NCBI GenBank assembly: GCA_902489955.1
Contig: CABUBY010000027.1
Coordinates: 1-16,616, forward strand
Length of the DNA: 16,616 nt
Reading direction: 5' to 3'
DNA from: an uncultured Collinsella sp.
GTDB lineage: Bacteria > Actinomycetota > Coriobacteriia > Coriobacteriales > Coriobacteriaceae
A program made the translations under genes and the position numbers. The notes under the pieces were generated by a model. It saw only the letters and a program-made list of their open reading frames with translations. It did no database searches and was not told where the DNA came from. Every line of letters starts with the position of its first letter. Within the stretch, counting starts at the first letter, position 1. Positions 1 through 6,098 of the stretch are shown one piece after another.

Positions 1-795
1 GACCGCATCTGCATCGATCCCGGTCCTGGCTTTGGCAAGACGGCCAACGAGGACATCGTCATCCAGCGCGAGACTGCCAAGATGGCGTCACTGGGCTATC
101 CGCTCATGTGCGCTGTATCGCGCAAGCGCTTTGTGGGCGCCGTCTCGGGCGTGACCGAGGCCGCCGAGCGCGATGCCGCTACGTTTGGCGTGTGCCTGGG
201 CGCCATCCAGGCCGGTGCCAACATCGTGCGCGTGCACGACGCCGCGGGTTTTGCGCAGTTCCTGAACGGCTACTGGGCGGTTGCCAAGCCGCAGCCGCGC
301 CGCGCGTTTGTGGCCGTGGGCTCTAACCTGGGGCATCGCTGTGACAACATCCGCGCCGCACGCGACATGATCGCCGAGATTCCACTCACCTGCGTGTCCA
401 ACTCCTCCAAGATCTACGAGAGCGAGCCGGCCTACGAGACACGCCAGGACGCGTTTGCCAACGCCGTCATCGAGATCAAGACCGAGTTGGCGCCGTTGGT
501 GCTGCTCGACGAGCTCATGAAGATCGAGGCCGAGCTGGGCCGCGACCGCTCCAAAAAGGCCAAGGCCAACGGCCCGCGCACCATCGACCTGGATCTGCTG
601 TGGATGGACGGCGAGACCCACGGCGGCAAAAAGCTGCGCCTGCCGCATCCGCTGATCGGCGAGCGCGACTTTGTGCTGGTGCCGCTCGAGGATCTGATGC
701 ACGATCCGGCGCGGTTCTTCCGCTACAACGGCGTCGAGGTCAAGGAGCCCGAGGACCGCGTGGGCCATATTGTGGGCGAATTGGGGCGCATGTAG
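1..795 (+). CDS. folP-folK: Dihydropteroate synthase-HPPK fusion, 5' end outside window (folP-folK)
   Basis: Open from base 1 in frame 1 (264 codons visible), ending at TAG 793-795. The first ~85 residues are the C-terminal half of dihydropteroate synthase: a DPGPGFGKT phosphate/pterin loop at the very start, then SRKRFVG and a final VRVHD. After a short linker (about residues 90-98, AKPQPRR) comes a complete 6-hydroxymethyl-7,8-dihydropterin pyrophosphokinase, with FVAVGSNLG at its N-terminus, the signature GPRTIDLDLLW, and LPHPLIGERDFVLVPL. No stop separates the two parts, and no Met lies near the start of the HPPK part, so this is one polypeptide. The two enzymes act in consecutive steps of dihydrofolate synthesis: HPPK makes the pyrophosphorylated pterin that DHPS joins to p-aminobenzoate. 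The domain order (DHPS first) is opposite to the HPPK-DHPS fusions of plants and apicomplexans. The true start lies upstream of the window. Confidence 0.93.
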   Translation, partial: DRICIDPGPGFGKTANEDIVIQRETAKMASLGYPLMCAVSRKRFVGAVSGVTEAAERDAATFGVCLGAIQAGANIVRVHDAAGFAQFLNGYWAVAKPQPRRAFVAVGSNLGHRCDNIRAARDMIAEIPLTCVSNSSKIYESEPAYETRQDAFANAVIEIKTELAPLVLLDELMKIEAELGRDRSKKAKANGPRTIDLDLLWMDGETHGGKKLRLPHPLIGERDFVLVPLEDLMHDPARFFRYNGVEVKEPEDRVGHIVGELGRM

Positions 796-1497
796 ATGAT
801 CGAGATGAATGCTGTTGCCGCTGGCACCGAGCTTGACGCCGCGCGCGACGCGGGTCGCGAGGGTGCGTCCGCGGGTTGGTGCGCTTGGAGCGTGGGCGAG
901 GCTTCGCTGACGTTTTCGCTGGTTGTGCGCCCCGATGTGAATATGCATGCCTTCCACGGCCTGCCGTTTGTGGCGGCGATGGGTATGATGGACGCGCTCG
1001 TGGGCACGGCTTCGGCGCCGGGCCTGGGCCTTGCCGGTAAGGTGGGTATCCAGTGGCCGAGCGATATCGTGTGCGGTGCGCCTGCGTTTGAGACGTCGCT
1101 CGCGCGTGTTGCCGTGAACGGCGGTGCCGGTGCTGCGGGCATGTTTGCCGCGGTGACGGTTGATATTGAGCGTGCGGCGCTGGGCGAGCTTGGCGTGGAT
1201 ATGGCAGATGAGGCGCTGATCGAGGCGTTGGCCGCCGCCGTGCTGGTCCGCGTGGACACCTGGGCAGTTGCCGCCAACACGCCGCAGGGTGCCGCCGGCC
1301 CGCTGGCTCCGGTGCTGGGCGAGTACTTTGACATGGTGCCACTGCTGGGTCGTCAGGTCGCGGCGGTGTCGCCCAACGGTTTGCCGCTCGCGGTGGGCGT
1401 GTTTGCGGGCCTGGACATCTGGGGCCGCGCGACCATCAAGACCGATGCCGGCGAGCAGGAGTTTCCGCCCGAGGCCGTACGGATTCGCGGTCTGTAA
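796..1497 (+). CDS. Biotin-protein-ligase-like protein, catalytic motifs degenerate
   Basis: A 233-residue protein whose ATG immediately follows the folK stop (TAGATG), so it is probably translationally coupled. It resembles the BPL/LplA catalytic fold: SLTFSLVVRP (residues 37-46) matches the strand after the GRGRxGRxW loop, QWPSD (86-90) matches KWPND, and residues ~180-232 (GVFAGLDIWGRATIKT) match the small C-terminal domain of BirA. The key motifs are eroded. The adenylate loop GRGRxGRxW is replaced by GREGASAGWCAW, the Lys of KWPND is Gln, and the lysine-bearing K-L-A-G-I-L strand that binds biotinyl-AMP is replaced by FETSLARVAV. There is no N-terminal DNA-binding domain. It may be a divergent ligase, a non-catalytic relative, or a protein that merely keeps the fold. 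The family link is moderate; biotin ligase activity is doubtful. Confidence 0.7.
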   Translation: MIEMNAVAAGTELDAARDAGREGASAGWCAWSVGEASLTFSLVVRPDVNMHAFHGLPFVAAMGMMDALVGTASAPGLGLAGKVGIQWPSDIVCGAPAFETSLARVAVNGGAGAAGMFAAVTVDIERAALGELGVDMADEALIEALAAAVLVRVDTWAVAANTPQGAAGPLAPVLGEYFDMVPLLGRQVAAVSPNGLPLAVGVFAGLDIWGRATIKTDAGEQEFPPEAVRIRGL

Positions 1498-1534
1498 CGC
1501 AGGGCACCAGAGCTCAAAGACAACGATGACAACG

Positions 1535-1566
1535 AAGCCCTCTTCGGCCTGTGCCGGGGAGGGCTT
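1535..1566 (+). terminator. Stem-loop after the biotin-ligase-like gene
   Basis: Arms aagccctc (1535-1542) and gagggctt (1559-1566) pair perfectly, and an inner cggc/gccg stem (1545-1548/1553-1556) extends the hairpin. It sits 38 bases after the stop of the upstream gene and ahead of convergent coaX. Only three T's follow, so it is a weak intrinsic terminator or an RNA 3'-end stabiliser. Confidence 0.5.
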
Positions 1567-1593
1567 TGCGTGACTGCGGGGTAGCACCTCGGA

Positions 1594-1636
1594 CCTATTC
1601 CTCAAAACTGAAAATTTTTCGATTTTGAGGAATAGG
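1594..1636. repeat. Perfect 14-bp inverted repeat in the convergent gap
   Basis: cctattcctcaaaa (1594-1607) is mirrored exactly by ttttgaggaatagg (1623-1636) around a 15-nt AT-rich loop. Because it lies between the convergent ends of the biotin-ligase-like gene and coaX, it could terminate transcription from both sides. The A-run on one arm and T-run on the other are typical of bidirectional terminators. It could equally be a dispersed palindromic repeat. Confidence 0.6.
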
Positions 1637-1693
1637 CTTGGCGAGCATTTGCGGGGACTGTGGCATCGGGCGTGCTTGACTTAAGCTCCTGCT

Positions 1694-2467
1694 CTATCCC
1701 AGCTCCTGCATGCGGCGGTAGATTTCGCAGATACCCTTGATGGTGAGCTGTCCGTCGACCACGTCGAAGGCATCGGTCGAATCGGCGACGATGCTGGCGA
1801 GACCGCCCGTGGCGATAACGGTGGCATCCTCGCGGCCCAGCTCGCGCTTCATGCGCGCGACCAGGCCCTCAGCCATGGCGGCGGCGCCCGTTACGGCGCC
1901 GACCTTGATGCACTCCTCGGTATCGCGGCCGATGGCGTGCTCGGGCGCCTCGAGCGGCACGCTGGCGAGCTTGGCGGCACGGGCGGCAAGCGCGTCCATG
2001 GAGATGCGGATGCCCGGCGCGATCGCTCCGCCAATGTAATAGCCGTCCTCATCGATGACGTCGATATTGGTCGCGGTGCCAAAGTCCACCACGATTGCCG
2101 GCGCGCCGTAGAAAGTTTCGGCCGCAACGGCGTTAGCGACGCGATCGGCGCCCACGGCCTGGGGACGCGCCGCGCGCAGCTTGGTCACCGCGGCCGTCTG
2201 CGGCCCAATGACGATGGCGTCTGCGGCAATGCGGTCGGCCACGGCGTGCCATTCGCGCGAGAGCTGCGGCACCACGCCCGCAAAGGCGATCGCGTCGACC
2301 GCGTCGAGCGAAAGGCCGTACATCTTAAAGAAACCCATCAGGCGCACATGGATCTCGTCGGCGGTATAAGAGCGGTCGGTGGGCATGCGCCACGACTGCA
2401 CCAGCTCGTCTCCGTCAAACAGGCCCATGGCCGTCTGCGTGTTTCCCATATCGATAGCGAGCAGCAT
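1694..2467 (-). CDS. coaX: Type III pantothenate kinase
   Basis: This 257-residue enzyme catalyses the first committed step of coenzyme A synthesis, ATP-dependent phosphorylation of pantothenate, in the cytoplasm. The N-terminus LLAIDMGNTQTAMGLF carries the ASKHA-type phosphate loop (D6, G8-N9-T10). GADR in the middle, followed by VVDFGTATN and GGAIAPGI, is the diagnostic type III pattern. Length is normal for CoaX (about 255-260). The frame stays open further upstream on this strand, but the start at 2467-2465 is preferred: it begins exactly at the conserved MLLAID and has GGGAG five bases upstream. It is transcribed convergently with the folate cluster and divergently from the tRNA gene. 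Confidence 0.96.
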   Translation of the reverse strand: MLLAIDMGNTQTAMGLFDGDELVQSWRMPTDRSYTADEIHVRLMGFFKMYGLSLDAVDAIAFAGVVPQLSREWHAVADRIAADAIVIGPQTAAVTKLRAARPQAVGADRVANAVAAETFYGAPAIVVDFGTATNIDVIDEDGYYIGGAIAPGIRISMDALAARAAKLASVPLEAPEHAIGRDTEECIKVGAVTGAAAMAEGLVARMKRELGREDATVIATGGLASIVADSTDAFDVVDGQLTIKGICEIYRRMQELG

Positions 2468-2503
2468 GTCTACTCCCGGTGTTGGCATAAAAGGACGCGC
2501 ACC

Positions 2504-2509
2504 ATTGTA
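2504..2509 (-). promoter_or_regulatory. Candidate -10 box for coaX
   Basis: On the minus strand TACAAT (2509-2504) matches five of six bases of the sigma-70 -10 consensus and would give a leader of about 30 nt. No convincing -35 is present. The 12-bp perfect palindrome gccgtcgacggc (2515-2526) lies where the -35 would be, so it could be an operator or a chance GC-rich palindrome. Confidence 0.3.
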
Positions 2510-2603
2510 TACGTGCCGTCGACGGCGCTCGGCTGCGATTCGTTTACGGTGATAGGGGCTGAGGGGTTTAAATATGAAGGAATTATGCTCTACGAGGTTT
2601 TCC

Positions 2604-2632
2604 TTGCCGTTTACCGAACTCCCGCGTAATAT
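2604..2632 (+). promoter_or_regulatory. Candidate promoter of the tRNA-fMet gene
   Basis: TTGCCG (2604-2609), a 17-base spacer, and TAATAT (2627-2632) form a plausible sigma-70 type promoter. Transcription would start near 2639, about 25 nt before the mature tRNA 5' end. Confidence 0.45.
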
Positions 2633-2663
2633 TCTTTCTTGCGCACATGAGGCGCCCAGACAT

Positions 2664-2740
2664 TGCGGGGTGGAGCAGTCTGGTAGCTCGCCGGGCTCAT
2701 AACCCGGAGGTCGTAGGTTCAAATCCTGCCCCCGCGACCA
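2664..2740 (+). tRNA. Initiator tRNA-fMet (anticodon CAT)
   Basis: A full 77-nt cloverleaf with encoded CCA. The acceptor is tgcgggg/ccccgcg, the D-stem gagc/gctc, the anticodon arm ccggg-ctcataa-cccgg with CAT in the loop, and the T-arm gtagg-ttcaaat-cctgc; the discriminator is A. Three consecutive G-C pairs at 29-31/39-41 and the A11-U24 pair mark an initiator rather than an elongator. Position 1-72 is a U-G wobble, consistent with the weak or absent 1-72 pair that bacterial initiators need for formylation. It is a lone tRNA gene with its own promoter and terminator. Confidence 0.96.
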
Positions 2741-2749
2741 AGAACTTGC

Positions 2750-2779
2750 AGCTCGTCGGCCTAGCCGGCGAGCTTTTTT
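2750..2779 (+). terminator. Rho-independent terminator of the tRNA gene
   Basis: An 11-bp stem, agctcgtcggc (2750-2760) with gccggcgagct (2764-2774), contains one G-T wobble and closes on a cta loop. A run of T's to 2779 follows. It begins 10 bases after the tRNA CCA end. Confidence 0.9.
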
Positions 2780-2825
2780 GTTATTCCGGAACCGTGTTTT
2801 CGGTCCAATTCTCGGCCTCTCAAGC

Positions 2826-2888
2826 AAAATCTCGATCTGTAACATCTAGACCCGATTTGGGCGGCTAGGTGTTACAGATTGAGATTTT
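2826..2888. repeat. Hairpin repeat, copy 1
   Basis: Arms of 19 nt (2826-2844 and 2870-2888) pair with one G-T wobble around a 25-nt loop. The arm core is CTCGATCTGTAACA and its complement TGTTACAGATYGAG. It lies downstream of the tRNA terminator and shares its arms with two further copies. Confidence 0.8.
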
Positions 2889-2909
2889 CTAGCAGGCCAG
2901 ATTGGTTTG

Positions 2910-2964
2910 TCTCGATCTGTAACAGGTAGGGGTCAAAAGTGGGCCTAGCTGTTACAGATCTAGA
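2910..2964. repeat. Hairpin repeat, copy 2
   Basis: Arms of 16 nt (2910-2925 and 2949-2964) pair with one mismatch around a 23-nt loop. The left-arm core is identical to copy 1 and starts exactly 80 bases after it. The loop differs in sequence from the other copies but keeps G/C runs on either side of a short A/T stretch. Confidence 0.8.
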
Positions 2965-2988
2965 TTGTTGAGGATGGGTCGAGAGGAA

Positions 2989-3047
2989 TGTCTCGATCTG
3001 TAACAGTAAGACCCGGTTTTGCCGAGTTGTTGTTACAGATCGAGACA
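2989..3047. repeat. Hairpin repeat, copy 3
   Basis: Arms of 17 nt (2989-3005 and 3031-3047) are perfectly complementary around a 25-nt loop. The left-arm core starts 81 bases after that of copy 2. It ends about 140 bp before the start of the oxidoreductase gene. Confidence 0.8.
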
Positions 3048-3105
3048 AACCGACGGGCCGCCCCGCCCCATCCACCTACCGCTACCTGCTATCCGCCGAT
3101 TTCCG

Positions 3106-3135
3106 TTGTGCCGCTGTGCCCCCATGCCATATCCT
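3106..3135 (+). promoter_or_regulatory. Weak candidate promoter for the flavin oxidoreductase
   Basis: TTGTGC (3106-3111) and TATCCT (3130-3135), 18 bases apart, are the best sigma-70 like pair in the 140 bp before the gene. The match is partial (three and four of six bases). Confidence 0.25.
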
Positions 3136-3187
3136 CTAGACAACTACGCGGCAACATCGCCGCCGCGCCTACAAGAGAGGAATGTTC

Positions 3188-5218
3188 ATGACCACACCTG
3201 CATCCAAGCTGCTCCAGCCCATTACGGTTGGCCCCCTTGAGCTCAAGAACCGCATTATGTTCCCGCCGCTGACCACCGGCTACGAGGAGCGCGATGGCTC
3301 CATTGGCGAGCGCAGTCTGGCTTTTTACGAGCGCCTGGCCCGTGGCGGCGTGAGCTACATCGTCATCGGCGACGTCGCTCCCGTCATGACCGCAAGCCCC
3401 ACGCCCAAGCTGGCGACCGACGCCCAGATCCCCACGTTTAAGGCGCTGGCCGACGCCGTCCATAAGCACGGCGCCAAGGTTGCACTGCAGCTGTTCCACC
3501 CCGAGTACGACGTGCCCGGCGTCGGCCGCATGGTCATGGGTTCCATGGCCGCCGCCAAGGCTGCGCAGGAGGCCAAGGCCGCCGGCGACGAGGAGACCTT
3601 TGCCGCCAAGATGGCCGAGTCCAACGAGATCCGCAATCAGGCCTACGCCAAGTTGCACCACGATATGCAGCACTTTGTGAACGAGGCGAGCGTAGAGCAG
3701 CTCACCCAGATCAAGGAGGCCATCGCTGCCTCGGCCGCTCGCGCGCAGCAGGCCGGGATCGACGCCATCGAGGTTCACGGCGACCGCCTGGTGGGTTCGC
3801 TGTGCTCGGCCATCCTCAACCAGCGCACCGACGAGTACGGCGGCTCGTTCGAGAACCGCGTTCGCTACGCGCTGGAGGTCGTCGCCGCCATTAAGGAAGC
3901 CGCGCCGCAGCTGATGGTGGAGTACAAGCTCCCCGTGATCATGGAGAACCCCGACGGCACGCCGCGCGGCAAGGGTGGCCTGCAGCCCGACGAGGCCTGC
4001 GAGTTTGCCAAGCTGCTCGAGGGCGCGGGCATCGACATGATCCAGGTCGCGCAGGCCAACCACACCGGCAACATGGGCGACACCATTCCGCCCATGGGCG
4101 CTATGCCCTACAACTGGACGCTGCCCGTGGCAGAGCGCGTCAAGGCCCTGATCTCCGTGCCGGTGGCAACCGTCGGCCGCGTGGTTTCGGTCGAGGCCGG
4201 CGAGAAGATCCTGGAAGACGGCGCGGCCGACATCATCGCGTACGGCCGCTCGCTCATGTGCGACCCCGACATTGCGCTGAAGGCCGCCACGGGTGAGCCC
4301 ATCCGCGAGTGCCTCAACTGCAACAAGGGCTGCGTCGACGCGATTCAAAACCGCAAGTACATTTCGTGCGTGCTCAACGCCGAGAACGGCGACGAGGCGA
4401 CCATCGCCATTAAGCCGGGCGAGGGCGACAAGAAGATTGCCGTGGTGGGCGGCGGCATCGCCGGCCTGGAGGCCGCGCGCGTGGCGGCCAAGCGCGGCTA
4501 CGACGTGACCGTCTACGAGGCGAGCGACCATCTGGGCGGCCAGATTGTGCTGGCGGCCGCGCCCCCGCGCAAGGACGAGATCATGCGCTCGGTCGAGTAT
4601 TACGAGAAGATTCTGCCCGGTCTGGGTGTGAAGGTTGAGCTCAACCATGCCGCTACCGCTGAGGACCTCAACGCCGCCGACGCCGCGATTGTGGCTGTGG
4701 GCGCACACGACGTGGTCATTCCCGTTCCGGGCGCCGATTCGGACAAGGTCGTCTCGAGCTGGGACGTGCTGGCCGGCAAGGTGGAGCTTACGGGCCGCGT
4801 CGCCGTCATTGGCGGTGGCCTGGTGGGCACCGAGACTGCCGAGTACCTGCTGCAGCACGGCTGCGAGGTGGCGATCGTGGAGATGCTCGACAAGATTGCC
4901 GCGGGCGAGTCCGAGACCATTCTGCCGCTGATTATGAGCGACTTTGCAGAGCACAACGTGGAGCAGCATGTTAAGACCCGCCTGACCGCCATTACCGACG
5001 AGGGCGTGGAGGCTGTTCGCACCACCGAGGACGGCGCCGAGGAGCCGGTGAAGATCGCCTGCGATTACGTGGTGATGGCCGTGGGCTCCAAGGCCAACGC
5101 GTTTGACCTGGATGGCGTGACGGTGCCCGTGACCTGCGTGGGCGACTGCTCGGGTGAGCGCACCGCCGACATTGCGAGCGCCATTCGCACGGCGTATCAC
5201 GCGGCCAACGAGCTGTAG
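3188..5218 (+). CDS. Old Yellow Enzyme-type NADH:flavin/enoate oxidoreductase with FMN, 4Fe-4S and FAD domains
   Basis: This 676-residue soluble oxidoreductase has the architecture of 2,4-dienoyl-CoA reductase, 2-enoate reductase and the BaiCD/BaiH enzymes. Residues ~8-360 form an FMN-binding TIM barrel (LELKNRIMFPPLTT near the start, RTDEYGGSFENRVRY at 213-227). A 4Fe-4S motif follows with C375, C378, C382 and C394. The FAD Rossmann motif is IAVVGGGIAGLEAA (417-430) and a second, NAD(P)-type motif is VAVIGGGLVGTE (538-549). The substrate is unknown; related enzymes reduce activated C=C bonds. Two oddities stand out. A helical Ala/Glu/Lys-rich stretch occupies ~115-165, after QLFHPEYDVPG. At the position of the catalytic Tyr of E. 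coli FadH (SEGYL) it reads VHGDRLVGSL, with no Tyr. I chose ATG 3188 because GAGAGG (3175-3180) is 7 bases upstream; ATG 3182 would be only 1 base from it. Confidence 0.92.
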   Translation: MTTPASKLLQPITVGPLELKNRIMFPPLTTGYEERDGSIGERSLAFYERLARGGVSYIVIGDVAPVMTASPTPKLATDAQIPTFKALADAVHKHGAKVALQLFHPEYDVPGVGRMVMGSMAAAKAAQEAKAAGDEETFAAKMAESNEIRNQAYAKLHHDMQHFVNEASVEQLTQIKEAIAASAARAQQAGIDAIEVHGDRLVGSLCSAILNQRTDEYGGSFENRVRYALEVVAAIKEAAPQLMVEYKLPVIMENPDGTPRGKGGLQPDEACEFAKLLEGAGIDMIQVAQANHTGNMGDTIPPMGAMPYNWTLPVAERVKALISVPVATVGRVVSVEAGEKILEDGAADIIAYGRSLMCDPDIALKAATGEPIRECLNCNKGCVDAIQNRKYISCVLNAENGDEATIAIKPGEGDKKIAVVGGGIAGLEAARVAAKRGYDVTVYEASDHLGGQIVLAAAPPRKDEIMRSVEYYEKILPGLGVKVELNHAATAEDLNAADAAIVAVGAHDVVIPVPGADSDKVVSSWDVLAGKVELTGRVAVIGGGLVGTETAEYLLQHGCEVAIVEMLDKIAAGESETILPLIMSDFAEHNVEQHVKTRLTAITDEGVEAVRTTEDGAEEPVKIACDYVVMAVGSKANAFDLDGVTVPVTCVGDCSGERTADIASAIRTAYHAANEL

Positions 5219-5290
5219 TTGAACATCGCGGCCAGGCGGGGCGGTAGCACGGATCCGTCTCGCCCGGCTGTGTCCCGTCGGGTGTCAACC

Positions 5291-5334
5291 GGTGCGGGGC
5301 CTGCAAGCGCAGCAGGTCCCGCCCTTTTTGTTTT
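5291..5334 (+). terminator. Rho-independent terminator after the oxidoreductase
   Basis: An 11-bp stem, gcggggcctgc (5294-5304) with gcaggtcccgc (5312-5322), has one G-T wobble and a 7-nt loop. Ctttttgtttt follows. It closes the single-gene unit. Confidence 0.9.
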
Positions 5335-5658
5335 GCTCCGATGAATGGCAATGCGCGGTAATCATGAGGAGTGAGGACGTCTACTGCCTTGCAGATCACT
5401 CAAAAAGATTGGGGGAGGGGTTAATAACTATATCCTCTATACCAAAGGGCATAAAGAGATGCCAATTTTGTTGACAAGCGAATGACGATTAGCTGCGAGT
5501 CAGCTACCAGCGTAAATAATCGATAAAGAAATGTCGTAGTTTGGTGCCAAATGCCCAGATAACGCCGCGTCTATTTTAATTAACTGCTTTGAGCAAACAG
5601 TAAAATGCTACTATCTAACTTGCACGTAAGAAAGCAGATTAACGGCTAAGGCTAAGAA
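5335..5658. other. AT-richer intergenic region with no recognisable gene
   Basis: About 325 bp without a credible coding region; the only frame of length here starts inside the terminator and has no ribosome binding site. It is visibly richer in A/T than its neighbours, especially 5400-5640. It holds short inverted repeats: tagctg/cagcta (5490-5495/5501-5506) and tttgg/ccaaa (5540-5544/5547-5551). A perfect TTGACA at 5471-5476 has no -10 box at a suitable distance. The 3' end should contain the promoter of the helix-turn-helix gene. Confidence 0.6.
5589..5617 (+). promoter_or_regulatory. Candidate promoter for the helix-turn-helix gene
   Basis: An extended -10 element, TGcTACTAT (5606-5614), lies about 45 bases before the start codon. 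Alternatively TTGAGC (5589-5594) pairs at 17 bp with TATCTA (5612-5617). Both matches are partial. Confidence 0.3.
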
Positions 5659-6063
5659 GTGGCAGGTATGTCGGAAGCAACTAGGACTCGCACGCATGCG
5701 CCCGAGGTTAGGCAGCGCGCCGTCGAGATCCTCCAAGAGGGGGTCGGTCATCGCGCTCTCGCCGCGGAGCTTGGCATTCCCCAGGCCACGGCTCGTCAGT
5801 GGGCCCGCGCGTATGCCGTGGGCGGTGCCGACGCCGTTCTCAATGCCGGTTCGCATCATCACACCTATTCGTACGACGTAAAGCTCGCTGTGGTTAAGGA
5901 CCGTCTGGAAAACGGCTTGACGGTTCGCGAGGCCATGATCAAGCACAAGATTCCCAGCGAGTCTTCGGTCAAGGCTTGGTGCCGTCAGTACCGCGAGAGC
6001 GGTGAGTCCGCACTGGTCGATAAGCCGCGCGGCCGCAAGCCGCGCGTTAAAAAGGCGGAATAG
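5659..6063 (+). CDS. Stand-alone double helix-turn-helix protein, IS150-type OrfA-like
   Basis: A 134-residue basic protein made of two helix-turn-helix units. Unit one is at ~17-55 (VRQRAVEILQEG, RALAAELGIPQATARQWARAY) and unit two at ~73-115 (DVKLAVVKDRLENG, VREAMIKHKIPSESSVKAWCRQY). A basic tail (RGRKPRVKK) follows. The spacing matches the N-terminal DNA-binding half of IS3/IS150-family OrfA (InsJ). The coiled coil that normally follows is absent, no OrfB with a DDE integrase core follows, and a strong terminator lies 12 bases after the stop. It may be a domesticated transposase fragment acting as a DNA-binding protein, or a remnant. GTG 5659 is preferred because AAGG (5648-5651) sits 7 bases before it; the internal ATG at 5668 lacks a spaced ribosome site. 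No inverted repeats bounding an insertion sequence were found. Confidence 0.8.
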   Translation: MAGMSEATRTRTHAPEVRQRAVEILQEGVGHRALAAELGIPQATARQWARAYAVGGADAVLNAGSHHHTYSYDVKLAVVKDRLENGLTVREAMIKHKIPSESSVKAWCRQYRESGESALVDKPRGRKPRVKKAE

Positions 6064-6075
6064 CGAACGGGATGG

Positions 6076-6098
6076 TGCGCCCACGGGGGCGCATTTTT
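6076..6098 (+). terminator. Rho-independent terminator after the helix-turn-helix gene
   Basis: A perfect 7-bp stem, tgcgccc (6076-6082) with gggcgca (6087-6093), and a 4-nt loop are followed by TTTTT (6094-6098). Confidence 0.9.

Noticed and set aside
88..1605. 505-residue open frame on the minus strand
   Set aside because: It is antisense to folK and the biotin-ligase-like gene, is full of His/Arg/Gln low-complexity sequence, and has no recognisable motif. Long antisense frames are expected in GC-rich coding DNA.
2468..2845. N-terminal extension of coaX to an upstream ATG
   Set aside because: The extension would run antisense through the tRNA gene and its terminator, and the family begins at MLLAID, where a good ribosome site exists.
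2826..3047. CRISPR array
   Set aside because: There are only three units, each a long hairpin with differing loops rather than identical direct repeats with unique spacers, and no cas gene is nearby.
3089..5200. 703-residue open frame on the minus strand
   Set aside because: It is an exact shadow of the oxidoreductase gene, with a His/Gly/Leu-biased composition and no domain signs.
5292..5474. Small 60-residue gene
   Set aside because: It starts within the terminator stem of the oxidoreductase gene and has no ribosome site or motif.
5471..5476. Perfect TTGACA as a -35 box
   Set aside because: No -10-like hexamer lies 16-18 bases downstream, so it cannot be supported as a promoter.
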